A stretch of DNA of 64,000 bases from Alcanivorax nanhaiticus (GTDB lineage: Bacteria > Pseudomonadota > Gammaproteobacteria > Pseudomonadales > Alcanivoracaceae): the NCBI RefSeq assembly GCF_000756665.1, contig NZ_ARXV01000002.1, positions 186,001 to 250,000 of the forward strand. Direction: 5' to 3'. Below are positions 9,610 to 18,921 of the stretch, in pieces. The notes under the pieces were generated by a model. The model searched no databases and was not told the origin of the DNA. It saw only the letters and a list, made by a program, of their open reading frames with translations. Within the stretch, counting starts at the first letter, position 1. Each line of letters starts with the position of its first letter. Both the position numbers and the translations under genes were made by a program.

Positions 9610-11207
9610 GGCTTGTCCTCCCCGTTGCGCTGGCCTTGATCCATATCCATCCCATCATGGCTCATACCCTGATGCGGGCTGTTGCCCATGGATTGGTCGT
9701 CTCCATCCTCGTGTGAGTCTTCGGATATCGGTTCCAAACCATGGATCTGGCTGACAACGTAATTACTGCCCCCGTCCCGCTTAATTTCCACGTGCAGCTT
9801 CATGCCGGGTTTCAGCCCATCCAGATCCACCGCAGGGTCTGCGATAAAATCCATCGTCATGGCAGGCCATTGCCAGGCATCAATGGGGTCGTGTGCCAGC
9901 GTGAGCATCCGGTGTTCGACCATGATGCCTTCAATACGGGCGCCGACTGATACCGATGCCGGTGTTTCAGGCTGGGTATCGTCATCCGGGCTGTGGTTCA
10001 TGCGACGAAAATCCGAGGTCTTGCTGGATTCGGAATCAAGCAAAAATTGCGCGGAAGTCACAAGCCGGTCGCCCTCGTTGAGCCCCGACAGAATCTCCAC
10101 CTGGTTCTCGCCAATTCGCCCTACCTCTACGGCGATGGATTTAAAGCGCCCGTCACCTTTAGCCAACACGACTCGCGATTGGCTACCCGTGCGAATCAGT
10201 GCTTCCCGCGGAATGAGCAACGCCTCCCGAGCGGGTTGTGTCGCTATCGTCATTTGCGCAAACATACCCGGTCGCAGGTAGCCGTCCGGGTTGTCGAATC
10301 GTACGCGCACCCGAGCTGTTCGAGTCTGGGTATTCAGTGACGGGTAGATATAGTCAACGGTGCCAGACCACGTGCGTCCTGGCAGATAATCGAGGTACAT
10401 GCGCACGGCATCGCCCTTCCGTACGCTCATGACCTGACGCTCGAACACTTCGCCAATGACCCAGATATGTTCCAGTTGCCCGATGACCATCATTTCCATA
10501 CCGGGTTTCACAAACATGCCTTCACGGACCATAAGATTGTCCAATACGCCGGATTGCGGGGCCTTGATGGTGATCGTCTGACTGACCTTGCCAGATTTTT
10601 TCAGTCGGTGGATTTCCGATTCCGGCACCTGTAAAGCCGACAGCCGCTCCATGGCAGCAGTGATTAGTGTTGGGTTATTTCGCTTTAATGCCAGCAACAC
10701 TTCTTCCTGGGCATTGACCAGGGTAGGCGAATATAAGGCATAGAGCGGCTCGCCCTGAGTGACCGGATCTCCGGCGGCTTTGACATGGAGTTTTTCAATC
10801 CAGCCTTCTACCCGTGGATGAATGTGAACAAGACGGTCTTCATCATATTGCACATAGCCCACGGTATTGACAGAGACGTCCAGCTGCCCCCGAGTAGCAG
10901 ACGCTGTACGTACGCCAAGATTGTTGACCACATCGGGAGAGATGGTGACTGTGCCAATCTCCTGATCGCCGCCCGCATCTTCATACACTGGTATCAGATC
11001 CATCCCCATAGGGGATTTACCCGGTTTGTCGCGCTTGTAATTGGGATCCATCGGCGCGACCCAGTAGAGTGGTTTTTTCTCGGCTGCAACGTCATCACCG
11101 CCCGTGGTCCCTTTCATACGCCATAGGGCCGAATAGTGCGCAAGGGTCGCTGTCGCAATCAACAAGGCAACGGTAATGAAAAAAGATTTATTCAATTGAA
11201 TCTTCAT
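9606..11207 (-). CDS. cusB: Periplasmic adaptor CusB with C-terminal CusF domain
   Basis: 533 residues, longer than E. coli CusB (about 407) because of a C-terminal fusion. Order: N-terminal membrane anchor; heavy-metal-binding segment [31 protein letters not shown] (about residues 51-76; YWVAPMDP visible); the adaptor hairpin/lipoyl/beta-barrel domains; and from about 425 to 495 a CusF-like OB fold with H..., WPAMTMDF, the Cu(I)-binding His/Trp/Met/Met set. The tail is again Met/His/Asp-rich. The adaptor links CusA to CusC and the CusF domain would hand Cu(I)/Ag(I) to it. Four-base overlaps join it to cusC and cusA. Confidence 0.93.
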   Translation of the reverse strand: MKIQLNKSFFITVALLIATATLAHYSALWRMKGTTGGDDVAAEKKPLYWVAPMDPNYKRDKPGKSPMGMDLIPVYEDAGGDQEIGTVTISPDVVNNLGVRTASATRGQLDVSVNTVGYVQYDEDRLVHIHPRVEGWIEKLHVKAAGDPVTQGEPLYALYSPTLVNAQEEVLLALKRNNPTLITAAMERLSALQVPESEIHRLKKSGKVSQTITIKAPQSGVLDNLMVREGMFVKPGMEMMVIGQLEHIWVIGEVFERQVMSVRKGDAVRMYLDYLPGRTWSGTVDYIYPSLNTQTRTARVRVRFDNPDGYLRPGMFAQMTIATQPAREALLIPREALIRTGSQSRVVLAKGDGRFKSIAVEVGRIGENQVEILSGLNEGDRLVTSAQFLLDSESSKTSDFRRMNHSPDDDTQPETPASVSVGARIEGIMVEHRMLTLAHDPIDAWQWPAMTMDFIADPAVDLDGLKPGMKLHVEIKRDGGSNYVVSQIHGLEPISEDSHEDGDDQSMGNSPHQGMSHDGMDMDQGQRNGEDKP

Positions 11208-12541
11208 GGGGTTAATCCTTGCGCCTGGTTACTGTTGGTGGCGGGAAACGGTTCTGAACCATTTTTGGACAAGAGGTAATTCAACTCGGTAATCGTCTTC
11301 AGCCGATCAATCCTGATCGTTAAAAAGTCGATCTTGGCATTTAACTCAGCAATGCGGGCGCGCACCGCTTCGGCAAAGTCGCCGTCGTCGTTGTTGTAGG
11401 CGGCCAGGGCAGCTTCGGCCTGCTCGGCCATTTGCGGCAATAACTGCTCGGCGTAGAGCGCGCGACGATCATTCAGGCGCTGTAGCTGTACCAAGGCCGT
11501 ATCCAGTTCCGCCATCAGCTTTCGCGCCATCAGTAACTTGTCAGTTTTTATGGCCTCAGCCCGGGAAGTGGCCGCACTGACGTCTTTATCCTGTCGCTTG
11601 CCGGTGAAAAGCGGCAGGTCAAAGGTCACACCGACAGAAAAAAAATCAGCCCGGTCACGCCCCATGGGATCATCGTCCCTATAGCCATATTGGGCGGAAA
11701 GACCCCACTCAGGTTTATATTTCTGGCGCGCTAATTCGACCCCGGTCTCCATGGCATCAATACGCTGATCAAGCGCCCGCAAGAGTGGGTGCCGGTTGAC
11801 CTGTTCATAGAGCCAACGATCACTATCCGGCTGACCTCCCACCGACGCCGGCTCATCACCGTACTGACTGGGCACAAGCTGCGCTAACGGCAGACTGGCA
11901 AGACCGCCGACCCACTCGGATAAACGCTGTTGGGCTGACTCCGACTGTTGCCGCAGCACCGTCAAACGATCGTCCAACCGGGTAAGCTCCAATTGGGCCC
12001 GGATAATATCCTGCTGGCGGGCACGTCCCAGTGCCGACGAATAGCTCGCTTTGGTTGCATCCACCAAATGTTCAAACAGCGAGCGATCCCGCTCAATCAA
12101 TCGAATGCTCTCCTGGGCTCTGAATGCGTCCAGCCACAGCTGCGAAACAGTAGCCGATACCTTGGCCTGGCGATTCTGCCTAAGCAATGGCTCCTGTTCC
12201 GCCAACTCCTGTTTCTGACGGCTGGACAGCGCCAGACTATCGCCGCGAGGAAACATCTGACTGACACCTACAGTGAGCTGCGTCATAGGCTCCTGGTTGA
12301 TATCGAAGCTATCGGTAGGAAAGTTAGCCGCCATCAGGCTGACCTTGGGGTCTGGAAGCGTCGATGCTGAAATTGATTCGCTGGTCAAAGCGTCTTCGCG
12401 ATGCCGGCTACCGTTCAGCCAGGGATCCGTGGCAATGGCATGGGCGATGGCCTCATCCAGACTCAACGTATTAGCCGGGCTCTGCGCAAATACAGGAAGC
12501 CCCACCAGCAAAAACAATAAAAATACCCATTGAATGTTCAT
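11204..12541 (-). CDS. cusC: TolC-family outer-membrane channel of the Cus pump
   Basis: 445 residues with signal peptide (MNIQWVFLLFLLVGLPVFA) and two outer-membrane-efflux-protein repeats rich in heptad-patterned Ala, Gln and Leu (coiled-coil tunnel). No lipobox Cys follows the signal peptide, unlike E. coli CusC, so it may not be lipidated. It is the first gene of the cusCBA set and overlaps cusB by four bases. It provides the exit duct through the outer membrane. CzcC-type channels look the same; assignment to Cus rests on the neighbouring CusA methionine relay. Confidence 0.9.
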   Translation of the reverse strand: MNIQWVFLLFLLVGLPVFAQSPANTLSLDEAIAHAIATDPWLNGSRHREDALTSESISASTLPDPKVSLMAANFPTDSFDINQEPMTQLTVGVSQMFPRGDSLALSSRQKQELAEQEPLLRQNRQAKVSATVSQLWLDAFRAQESIRLIERDRSLFEHLVDATKASYSSALGRARQQDIIRAQLELTRLDDRLTVLRQQSESAQQRLSEWVGGLASLPLAQLVPSQYGDEPASVGGQPDSDRWLYEQVNRHPLLRALDQRIDAMETGVELARQKYKPEWGLSAQYGYRDDDPMGRDRADFFSVGVTFDLPLFTGKRQDKDVSAATSRAEAIKTDKLLMARKLMAELDTALVQLQRLNDRRALYAEQLLPQMAEQAEAALAAYNNDDGDFAEAVRARIAELNAKIDFLTIRIDRLKTITELNYLLSKNGSEPFPATNSNQAQGLTP

Positions 12542-12552
12542 CGTTATATGTC

Positions 12553-13053
12553 CTATTGCTGATCGCGACTATTCACAGATGCAAACACGTCAGCCGAACC
12601 GTCTTTTTTAAGCAGCCATACCTTGTAAGGCGTAAACCTGTCACCCATCTCCATACCAGGGCTGCCTGCCGGCATGCCAGGCACACTAAGGCCGATGGCG
12701 TCATCGGGAGGGTTTTCCAGAAACTGCTGAACAAAGCGCGCAGGGATATGGCCTTCGAACACATAACCGTTACTCGTCACTGCTGTATGGCAGGACTGGA
12801 ACTCAGGTGCTATGCCATAGTCATTTTTAATGCGATTCAAGTCCGACGGGTGGTGGGTTTTTGTGTCAAAACCAACATCTTCCATATGGTGAACCCATTG
12901 CTGGCAGCATTGACAGGTGCGGCTTTTATAAACATCCAACGTGGCAATCGTTGCGCTTTTAGTTGCGTGATTTTCGCTTTCTGAACAAGCGGTAAGAAAT
13001 AACAGGAATACGATCAGCGCCGGAAAGCGCAGATAGGTATGTAACGGCTTCAT
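12553..13053 (-). CDS. DUF411 (CopG-like) periplasmic metal-binding protein
   Basis: 166 residues from the ATG at 13053 (GGGAG upstream). The signal sequence ends in a lipobox-like LTACSES, so it may be a lipoprotein. The DUF411 core is clear: YKSRTCQCCQQWVHHM with CxCC near the start of the domain, then FQSCHTAV, GHIPARFVQQFL and GMPAGSPGME with C-terminal Met residues. DUF411 proteins are found in most proteobacterial copper/silver islands and have been linked to Cu(I) oxidation or binding in the periplasm. It precedes cusC by 11 bases and is probably cotranscribed with it. Confidence 0.85.
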   Translation of the reverse strand: MKPLHTYLRFPALIVFLLFLTACSESENHATKSATIATLDVYKSRTCQCCQQWVHHMEDVGFDTKTHHPSDLNRIKNDYGIAPEFQSCHTAVTSNGYVFEGHIPARFVQQFLENPPDDAIGLSVPGMPAGSPGMEMGDRFTPYKVWLLKKDGSADVFASVNSRDQQ

Positions 13054-13155
13054 GATGACTCCCAATCAAGAGTTGCAGTGAACGCGCTCGTAGCGATGGC
13101 GCGTTTTAAACATACGTTATGGGAGTTTTTATCTCCCGCTTATCGAGTCGTCAGA

Positions 13156-13172
13156 CGCCTGAATTTCAGGCG
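13156..13172. promoter_or_regulatory. Perfect inverted repeat between CopL-like gene and DUF411 gene
   Basis: CGCCTGAA-T-TTCAGGCG: 8-base arms around one base, located about 100 bases before the DUF411 start and just after the CopL-like stop. It could be an operator for the cus part of the cluster or a short RNA hairpin. No U-tract follows on either strand, so a terminator is unlikely. Confidence 0.4.
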
Positions 13173-13185
13173 TACCAACCCTACT

Positions 13186-13566
13186 TCAGCGGGAAATGGG
13201 GGGGCGAAACAGCGAGGAAGCTGCCTGGGAGAGGAAGGAAACCGAATACGCTGTATTGAGGGTTTGAGAAAACTGAACGGAAAACGGCGACAGTGTACTC
13301 ACCACCGCAACGCTTGCAGAGATGCAATCCAACTGAGAGCAGTGATCCTGGCTGCAACAATCAGCGGCATCAGCCGTAAGGGCATTATTGATCTGGATAT
13401 TGTTTGCCTTGGTATGGCTTCCATGATCCATTGCCCCCGTCATTACTGGAACATCAGGTTCGTGACTCATCTTGTGGCAGGGCAATTTCGCAACAGCGAA
13501 CGACTGGCTGGTAAAAGCCAGTAACGCGAAGATCGCCATGTAAAATCTGAATCTGCTAAGCCACAT
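13186..13566 (-). CDS. Secreted Cys/His-rich CopL-like protein (second copy)
   Basis: 126 residues from the ATG at 13566. Signal peptide (FYMAIFALLAFTSQSFA), then Cys/His-rich block (LPCHKM, CCSQDHCSQLDCISA) and a C-terminal tail SLFRPPISR, the RPP-type ending also seen in CopL-like proteins of copper operons. It resembles the 5791-6288 product in layout though not closely in sequence. It is the first gene of the leftward run that continues with DUF411 and cusCBA. A FNR/Anr-like box lies 77 bases upstream. The ribosome-binding site is weak. Confidence 0.62.
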   Translation of the reverse strand: MWLSRFRFYMAIFALLAFTSQSFAVAKLPCHKMSHEPDVPVMTGAMDHGSHTKANNIQINNALTADAADCCSQDHCSQLDCISASVAVVSTLSPFSVQFSQTLNTAYSVSFLSQAASSLFRPPISR

Positions 13567-13642
13567 AATCTGCAAATGGTTATATTAACATTAGGAAAGA
13601 TACCTTATTCTCTCGAAAGTTCAAACATAACGCCCTTGATGA

Positions 13643-13656
13643 TTGACATAGATCAA
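13643..13656 (-). promoter_or_regulatory. FNR/Anr-like box upstream of the CopL-DUF411-cusCBA run
   Basis: The minus strand reads TTGAT-CTAT-GTCAA, nine of ten consensus positions for FNR/Anr (TTGAT-N4-ATCAA). It sits 77 bases before the CopL-like ATG. Downstream spacing to a -10 is less tidy than at the 6342-6355 site (nearest candidate TAAGGT at 13607-13602). Direct sequence match; control by oxygen is inference. Confidence 0.48.
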
Positions 13657-13802
13657 TCAACGGATACTTCCATTAAGCGCCAGAACTGCAAATATTGACT
13701 TGAGGCCCACCCCGTCAGGATTGAGTGGCTGAGCTAAGTTTTTTTGTCCAACGGCGCTATACTTAAATCTGAGCTGGAGTAACCCGCAGGTGGAGTCTGC
13801 CG

Positions 13803-14012
13803 ATGAATACTGTCAACCGCATTGCCAATATCCTCAGAGCCAGTGCTGCTTTGCTCGTAACCGCTGTGGGCATTCTATTCAGCGCCGATGACGACGAAAG
13901 CGAAGACCGTCCCTTAGGAGATGGCTCAGACCGATTTGGGGAGCACAATTTTCGTACTGGACGTATGGACTCTGGAGCTGATCCAGATGGCTGGTATGAG
14001 GAGGACTTGTAA
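13803..14012 (+). CDS. Small predicted membrane protein
   Basis: 69 residues with one hydrophobic helix (about residues 8-26: IANILRASAALLVTAVGILF) followed by an acidic tail starting SADDDESEDRP and ending WYEEDL. GTGGAG lies eight bases before the ATG. It stands alone on the plus strand and converges on the TraG gene, whose stop is eight bases away. No family is recognised. The acidic composition and clean start favour a real gene; function unknown. Confidence 0.55.
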   Translation: MNTVNRIANILRASAALLVTAVGILFSADDDESEDRPLGDGSDRFGEHNFRTGRMDSGADPDGWYEEDL

Positions 14013-14019
14013 CAGCTCC

Positions 14020-15588
14020 CTATTTCTTCTTCATCCCTTTTGAGACGGCCATTTTACCCAAACTGCCGCCCTGCCTTCCTGCATCATCAGCAGGCCTTGC
14101 GAGCGGGGAAGTAGCTGCAGTGATAGAGCGCCCTATATTCACCCCCGCCCACGCCATCATCCCACTCCACAGCAGCGGCAATCCCAGATAGAGACTGGTT
14201 GTGATCATATTCAACAGCATGCGCTTGGCGTCATGTTCACCAGGGTTGGCAAAGATCTGCAGGAAGACATTGACGTCAGGGTACATGGACAGAATCAGGT
14301 TCTGATCCACCCACATGGCCAGATACCAGAGCACTGTCCAGAACTTGATGGTGAAGATGGCCATGCCACCGACCACCATCATGGCAATGGAGTAGCGGGA
14401 CAAAACCACCACCAGTGGCAGCAGGGCATAGATGCCCAGCAGCATAATGGCCTGGACCATGGGCAATGACTGCAACACGGCGGTCATGGTGACGGAAAAC
14501 AGGGCCGATGCGGTGACTACACCACCGGTCGCCAGGCCGCCTTTGACGATGGATCCAGCGGTGTTGACCAATCCTGCCCCAGATGCATTATTGGCGATTA
14601 GCTCATTACTCGACCAGGAGGGTGGCGCATTGGTGAGAACCGTTTTGGCGACGGCGTCATTTTGCTGCTCGCTGGCCAGTGCCGGCGCGATAGCGACCAC
14701 CAGACCGGAAAAGCCGGCCGAGGTGGCATCCGCCTCGTTGATCAGTTTTTCCCGCAAGCCGATGGCCCCATCCTCCCACCACTGTTTGCAGTAAGGTTTG
14801 CCCCAGGCTGGCGGAGTGGTCGGATCGTATTCCGTATCCCTGGCCGCGCTGTAAGCCCAGCCGGTAATTTGGTTGGCCGGGCGCAGTGTGTCGTAATAGC
14901 CTGCAGTTTCCCGGTAGACGTGTGCGCCCATCCAGTCGGGATCATCGGCACCGTAGGTGGTGAGAATGCCATTGATGGCCGCCGTGTTTGGTCGTTCAGC
15001 CTGGTATTTGGAGCGGGCCGGGATATAGCACTGGCTGAAGAAATCGCTCACCTCCTGCCGGAGTCGCGGATCAGCAATGGTGGCCAGGTGTGCTTGTTGC
15101 TCGAAGGTGCGCATATCCGCCACGGTTGGGAGGCCTTGGACAATGGCGTGATTCAGGCCGGAGCTGAGGGCGATCACGCCGTACCACCAGACGGGAACAT
15201 TGACTGTTGCGGCAGAACCCGTGAACCCGGTCGTGCCATAGGTGCTCTGTGGGGCCGCTACGGTCGCGGTTGTTGGCGTTGGATTCAGCAAGGTCGGCGG
15301 CGGCGAGTAGGACAAGGTACCGGCATTGAGTGGTGTGAGGGTAGCGGGTTGCCCGGCCAGCACGACTACCAACAGCGCAATGAACAGCTCGATCTCCATG
15401 CGCCGCAGTGAGAGGCCACTGGCATGACCCACCTCACCGCCCTGCGCCGGTTCGCGCCAGTTGTCGATCAGGATGCCCAGAAACGGGAGATAGACGATAC
15501 CGGTACTGACCAGCACATCCCACAGAATGCCGTAGAAGGTCCAGCCGAAGAGGGAAGTAAAGAGCTCCAGATAGCTATCGACACTCAT
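14020..15588 (-). CDS. traG: TraG N-terminal-type conjugation membrane protein
   Basis: 522 residues. N-terminal membrane helices (GWTFYGILWDVLVSTGIVYLPFLGILIDN) and a second cluster near residues 365-470 (ALFSVTMTAVLQSLPMVQAIMLLG, YALLPLVVVLS, MMVVGGMAIFTIKFW) enclose a periplasmic region. This is the TraG_N domain of F/SXT-type systems, needed for mating-pair stabilisation and pilus assembly; no entry-exclusion C-terminal domain is present, so it is shorter than F TraG. It is the last conjugation gene before the metal cargo, as usual for this ICE family. Confidence 0.85.
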   Translation of the reverse strand: MSVDSYLELFTSLFGWTFYGILWDVLVSTGIVYLPFLGILIDNWREPAQGGEVGHASGLSLRRMEIELFIALLVVVLAGQPATLTPLNAGTLSYSPPPTLLNPTPTTATVAAPQSTYGTTGFTGSAATVNVPVWWYGVIALSSGLNHAIVQGLPTVADMRTFEQQAHLATIADPRLRQEVSDFFSQCYIPARSKYQAERPNTAAINGILTTYGADDPDWMGAHVYRETAGYYDTLRPANQITGWAYSAARDTEYDPTTPPAWGKPYCKQWWEDGAIGLREKLINEADATSAGFSGLVVAIAPALASEQQNDAVAKTVLTNAPPSWSSNELIANNASGAGLVNTAGSIVKGGLATGGVVTASALFSVTMTAVLQSLPMVQAIMLLGIYALLPLVVVLSRYSIAMMVVGGMAIFTIKFWTVLWYLAMWVDQNLILSMYPDVNVFLQIFANPGEHDAKRMLLNMITTSLYLGLPLLWSGMMAWAGVNIGRSITAATSPLARPADDAGRQGGSLGKMAVSKGMKKK

Positions 15589-15604
15589 TGCCCAGCTCCA
15601 ATGA

Positions 15605-15973
15605 TCAAGCTCTAACCATCAAGCCAATGGCATTGACCAATACACCCTGCCCTAACACCAATTCGAGCAAAACCAACCAGGTGACGGCGCGCCAGCGTAA
15701 TCCTGTTAGTCTGGTTGCTTTGGCCCGGCTCAGGATTGTCGCATCAGCCAGCCAGGCAACCAGATGATTCCAGCCGAGGGCAACAGCGGCGATCGCTACC
15801 CAGCGTATGACTGTCAGCGTCGTCCGCCAGGCATCGATGCTCTGTTGGATGGATTGCACGGAATCCGTTTGCAATCGATGCATAAGGAGATACCCCGCCA
15901 GTGCCGTCAGCAACACGGCCACTGTGGTGAATAGCAGAAAGCTTTTTCGCCTTGATCGGATGTTATTGAACAC
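15605..15973 (-). CDS. Small membrane protein of the ICE transfer operon
   Basis: 122 residues when read from the GTG at 15973 (GAGGTGG just upstream), with three hydrophobic helices: residues about 10-30 (FLLFTTVAVLLTALAGYLLM), 50-70 (VIRWVAIAAVALGWNHLVAWL) and 88-115. The long upstream frame is an overlap with the preceding gene and was dropped. It overlaps the TIGR03755 stop by 11 bases and precedes traG by 16 bases. A small membrane protein at this position is standard in PFGI-1-like elements; no function is assigned. Confidence 0.7.
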   Translation of the reverse strand: MFNNIRSRRKSFLLFTTVAVLLTALAGYLLMHRLQTDSVQSIQQSIDAWRTTLTVIRWVAIAAVALGWNHLVAWLADATILSRAKATRLTGLRWRAVTWLVLLELVLGQGVLVNAIGLMVRA

Positions 15974-17303
15974 GCCCACCTCGCAACGGATTGGGATCCA
16001 GGGTGGGCACTTCCGGTACGGTAAGTGAACTCTGCCGTTTGGCAGCCGCTCGCTCCAGTAATGTGGCAACAGTGTCGGATACCACTTCTTTGCGTACACG
16101 GGTTTCAAACAGCAGGTTTTCGATTTCTTTATCGAGCTCGGCGATGGAGTTGTCCGCATGCTCGCGGGCAACTTCGGTGGCGTAAACCTCAGGGACCTGC
16201 CGCCCCGACAGCAGCAGACGCCGGGCGTACAGTGCTTTTTCGACCGTGCGCGCAGTGCTGATCTCGGAGACCAGGCGGCCCATGATCAGGCTCTGCTCTG
16301 AGGCCGGCATCTCGCGGATGGCTTCGATCACCTGACGGGTGATGGCCACGCCGGGGGCGGTGATCTGATCGAGATTGGCCAACGTGGGCGGTGTCGCGCC
16401 ACTGACCAGGTTCTGGATCTCGGTGGTGACGGTGGCGGACTCCTGATAGAGCTTCGGTAGCAGGCCCGTACCGGGAATGCTGTCCTTGCGGCAGGTATCG
16501 CAGGTAGTGACGATATTCTCGCCCACCACATCCACGGTCCAGTCCCGAGCTTCGGCGGGCGACGCCCAGATTTCCGACAGGCGGGTGGCCGATGCGGTCG
16601 GTACCGGACTGGTGTCAGTCACGACGCGATTCATATTGATGTTGTAACCGGCCTCGACGATATCGCCGGTAAATTCCAGCACTGGCTGGCCGGCTCCTCC
16701 GGCCTGCCCACCGATCCAGGGCACACCATTGTCGCCATTTGAGGATTCCACCGTGTCTTTGGCGGTCACGGCATCATTGCCGCCAATACCCATCTGCACC
16801 TTCCAATCGTTACCTTTGGATAAGGTGATCAGATCGGCGTAGGGGTTCTTGCCCTGGGCAATCTCCGCCTCCATCTGCTCGCAGGACTTGGTGGCCAGCT
16901 GCATGGTTTCTTCGGCCTTGATCAGGGCATTCTGGAAGAGATCGTACAGGCCGGGGTTGGCTCGTTGCAGAATGAGTGCAGGTAACGACGCTATGGCGCT
17001 GGTGGCCGCTGCCGTCATGGCGTTCATCATGTTGTCGACACCGGAACCGATGTCGTTCAGGGTATTGGTGACCGCCGCCACCGGATCGAACTTGCCGCAG
17101 CTGTAGCCGAGTCCCAGTTGGGCAGAGCCTCCCAATGTCGTGGAGACCACAGCGGGATTCGCCGGTACCGAGACCGGTTCGGCGCCACCGATCTCGTAAT
17201 ACCACAGCCCATCTTCTGTGGGCGCCTGAGCGGCATAGCTGTCAGAGCCAATGACGACCGCCAAAGCGATCAGCAGACAGTGGATAGGGTTGTGTTTGAT
17301 CAT
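15963..17303 (-). CDS. TIGR03755-family ICE protein (TraH-like, PFL_4711 type)
   Basis: 446 residues with a signal peptide (HCLLIALAVVIGSDSYA). Mature protein has LGYSCGKFDP, a hydrophobic SAIASLPALILQRANPGLYDL segment, a CDTCRKD motif near residue 272 and a long C-terminal helical region. The arrangement matches the TraH-like mating-pair protein of MPF_G elements, an outer-membrane/periplasm component of the transfer apparatus. Its ATG overlaps the TIGR03756 stop by four bases. Confidence 0.88.
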   Translation of the reverse strand: MIKHNPIHCLLIALAVVIGSDSYAAQAPTEDGLWYYEIGGAEPVSVPANPAVVSTTLGGSAQLGLGYSCGKFDPVAAVTNTLNDIGSGVDNMMNAMTAAATSAIASLPALILQRANPGLYDLFQNALIKAEETMQLATKSCEQMEAEIAQGKNPYADLITLSKGNDWKVQMGIGGNDAVTAKDTVESSNGDNGVPWIGGQAGGAGQPVLEFTGDIVEAGYNINMNRVVTDTSPVPTASATRLSEIWASPAEARDWTVDVVGENIVTTCDTCRKDSIPGTGLLPKLYQESATVTTEIQNLVSGATPPTLANLDQITAPGVAITRQVIEAIREMPASEQSLIMGRLVSEISTARTVEKALYARRLLLSGRQVPEVYATEVAREHADNSIAELDKEIENLLFETRVRKEVVSDTVATLLERAAAKRQSSLTVPEVPTLDPNPLRGGRVQ

Positions 17304-18325
17304 GGCGGGTAATTGATCCAGTTGATGTCGAACAGAAAAAACTGGCCTTCTTTTTCACAGCACTGATAAGGCCTCCACAGGTTCCAGGCGTAATCACCCT
17401 CCTCGTCCACGCGGCCACCACCCCAACCATTGGCGCTGGCGAGATCGTTGGTGCCAAAAACAGCGCAGCTTGATTCTGCTTTGGGGAGCAACATCTGCCA
17501 CTCACCGGTGGCGGGATCGTCTTCAACCAATGGACCCGGCGACCAAATACGCTGATCGGAGCTGGAAGAAGCTTCGATCTGATCGTAAATGTGCGGCTGA
17601 CCGTTCCGGGTCACGATATCCCCGGCTCGCTGCGCATTGATTGCCGCGGCCTTGGGCTCCTCTGCCTGTGTGGTCCAGCCTGTTCTGGGGTAGACACCAC
17701 CCCAGGTCTGCAGAGGCCAGGTGCCGATTTCCCGCATGCCGGGTATCAGACTCGCTGGATAGAACATTTCCGGGATTTCCATACGCCAGGAGAGCGCATC
17801 CAGGCTCGACATGAAATAGGGATAAAAGGAGGTGGTTTCCGATTCACACAAATAGCCGGTACCCGCCAGGACACCTGACAGCGAACCTAAAGGATGGCCG
17901 ATGACATCGGTCTCCCGAAAGATCAGATTACGGTGGTCCTTGTTGCCCTGCCCACCTTCCGTTCGATTCCCGGCGCTCTCGATGGGCACGGGCAGCAAGC
18001 TGCCGAGCAGTCCTGTCGCGGCGGAACTTTGAGCGGCCCCAAGAATACTGCGGATCTCTGTCCAGGGATTGCTACCGAGTTCGTTGTAACTGCTCACCAC
18101 CGCATCCGGCTGGTAATGGCCAACTTTGATTGAGGTCTCGACATCGCATTCGTAAATGGAACAGCGCAGCCAAAAGCACATCCCCACCGGCATCCAGCGC
18201 ATACAGCTGAGTGCGGCACTCGTGGTCTGGGAAACGATTTCCGTGGTAGAGATCGTTCCCGCATGACTCATGAGGGGCGCCCACATCAGCAGGATGAATC
18301 CACAACGGCGGATAGCACACATCAT
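17300..18325 (-). CDS. TIGR03756-family ICE protein (TraU-like, PFL_4710 type)
   Basis: 341 residues from the ATG at 18325, which overlaps the previous stop in ATGA and follows GGGGAGG. A signal peptide (IRRCGFILLMWAPLMSHA) precedes a Cys-rich secreted protein (SCMRWMPVGMCFWLRCSIYECD, YLCESE, SCAVFG, QCCEKE), as expected for TraU-like proteins that need disulfide formation. TraU is a periplasmic assembly factor needed for DNA transfer. The many cysteines fit with the CxxC thioredoxin-like TIGR03759 protein of this element. Confidence 0.9.
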   Translation of the reverse strand: MMCAIRRCGFILLMWAPLMSHAGTISTTEIVSQTTSAALSCMRWMPVGMCFWLRCSIYECDVETSIKVGHYQPDAVVSSYNELGSNPWTEIRSILGAAQSSAATGLLGSLLPVPIESAGNRTEGGQGNKDHRNLIFRETDVIGHPLGSLSGVLAGTGYLCESETTSFYPYFMSSLDALSWRMEIPEMFYPASLIPGMREIGTWPLQTWGGVYPRTGWTTQAEEPKAAAINAQRAGDIVTRNGQPHIYDQIEASSSSDQRIWSPGPLVEDDPATGEWQMLLPKAESSCAVFGTNDLASANGWGGGRVDEEGDYAWNLWRPYQCCEKEGQFFLFDINWINYPP

Positions 18326-18801
18326 GGTCGAGCCTCCCCGGCCTGCCACTGCCGATATCGTTGGGTTGCCGCTCGAATGTCGGTGATGCCGTAAACCACA
18401 GCTTTGCCATCGAAGACCATGGCCGGATAGCGATCAATGCCGTATTGCATCGCCTGCACCAGGCCGTTAGCGGCGTTTTCCAGTTCATGGCTGAGTTTAT
18501 TGTCCATACGCTGAAAGCGATGGAGGGCTGTCTGTTTTGCGGCTTCGGGATTCGCTGGCAAGTCTTTGGAGAGCTCTTGCTGAAGTCGATCAATACGGTC
18601 TATGTGGTACACAGTTATACCATCCGCACCATTCGCGACCGGGTTCATTGAATCGGTAAATACCTCGATCGCAATTGATGGTTCGTCAGCCAAAACCGGC
18701 TCACAGAGCACCCCTATTAGAACGATCGAAAGAATGAGATGAGCTCTTGCACTATTCACTGGCGGCCATCCAGATCCACATATCTTTGACAGAGCATTCA
18801 T
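18322..18801 (-). CDS. TIGR03757-family ICE protein (TrbC/TraW-like, PFL_4709 type)
   Basis: 159 residues with a signal peptide ending VLADEPS (about residue 40). The short mature domain contains EVFTDSMNPV at the beginning and DRYPAMVFDGKAVVYGITDIRAA near the end, the pattern of TrbC-like pilin-assembly proteins with a thioredoxin-like fold but no CxxC. It starts the three-gene block TIGR03757-TIGR03756-TIGR03755. The start has only a weak ribosome-binding site; a Met further in is not excluded. Confidence 0.85.
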   Translation of the reverse strand: MNALSKICGSGWPPVNSARAHLILSIVLIGVLCEPVLADEPSIAIEVFTDSMNPVANGADGITVYHIDRIDRLQQELSKDLPANPEAAKQTALHRFQRMDNKLSHELENAANGLVQAMQYGIDRYPAMVFDGKAVVYGITDIRAATQRYRQWQAGEARP

Positions 18802-18921
18802 GCTGAAGGATTGACGGTGGGGGATAAACGGAAAATCCAGACATGAAGCGTCGATGTTTCTGGCCGACCAGAGGCGACATTCCTATAATGGCGGGACATT
18901 CGTAACGGAAGAAATACAGGA

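Noticed and set aside
8995..9639. 214-residue plus-strand frame antisense to cusA
   Set aside because: Overlaps the strongly conserved cusA N-terminus; His/Arg-rich shadow without start signal.
14662..15411. 249-residue plus-strand frame antisense to traG
   Set aside because: Shadow frame of a GC-rich coding gene; composition (Gly/Arg/Cys-rich) is typical of non-coding frames.
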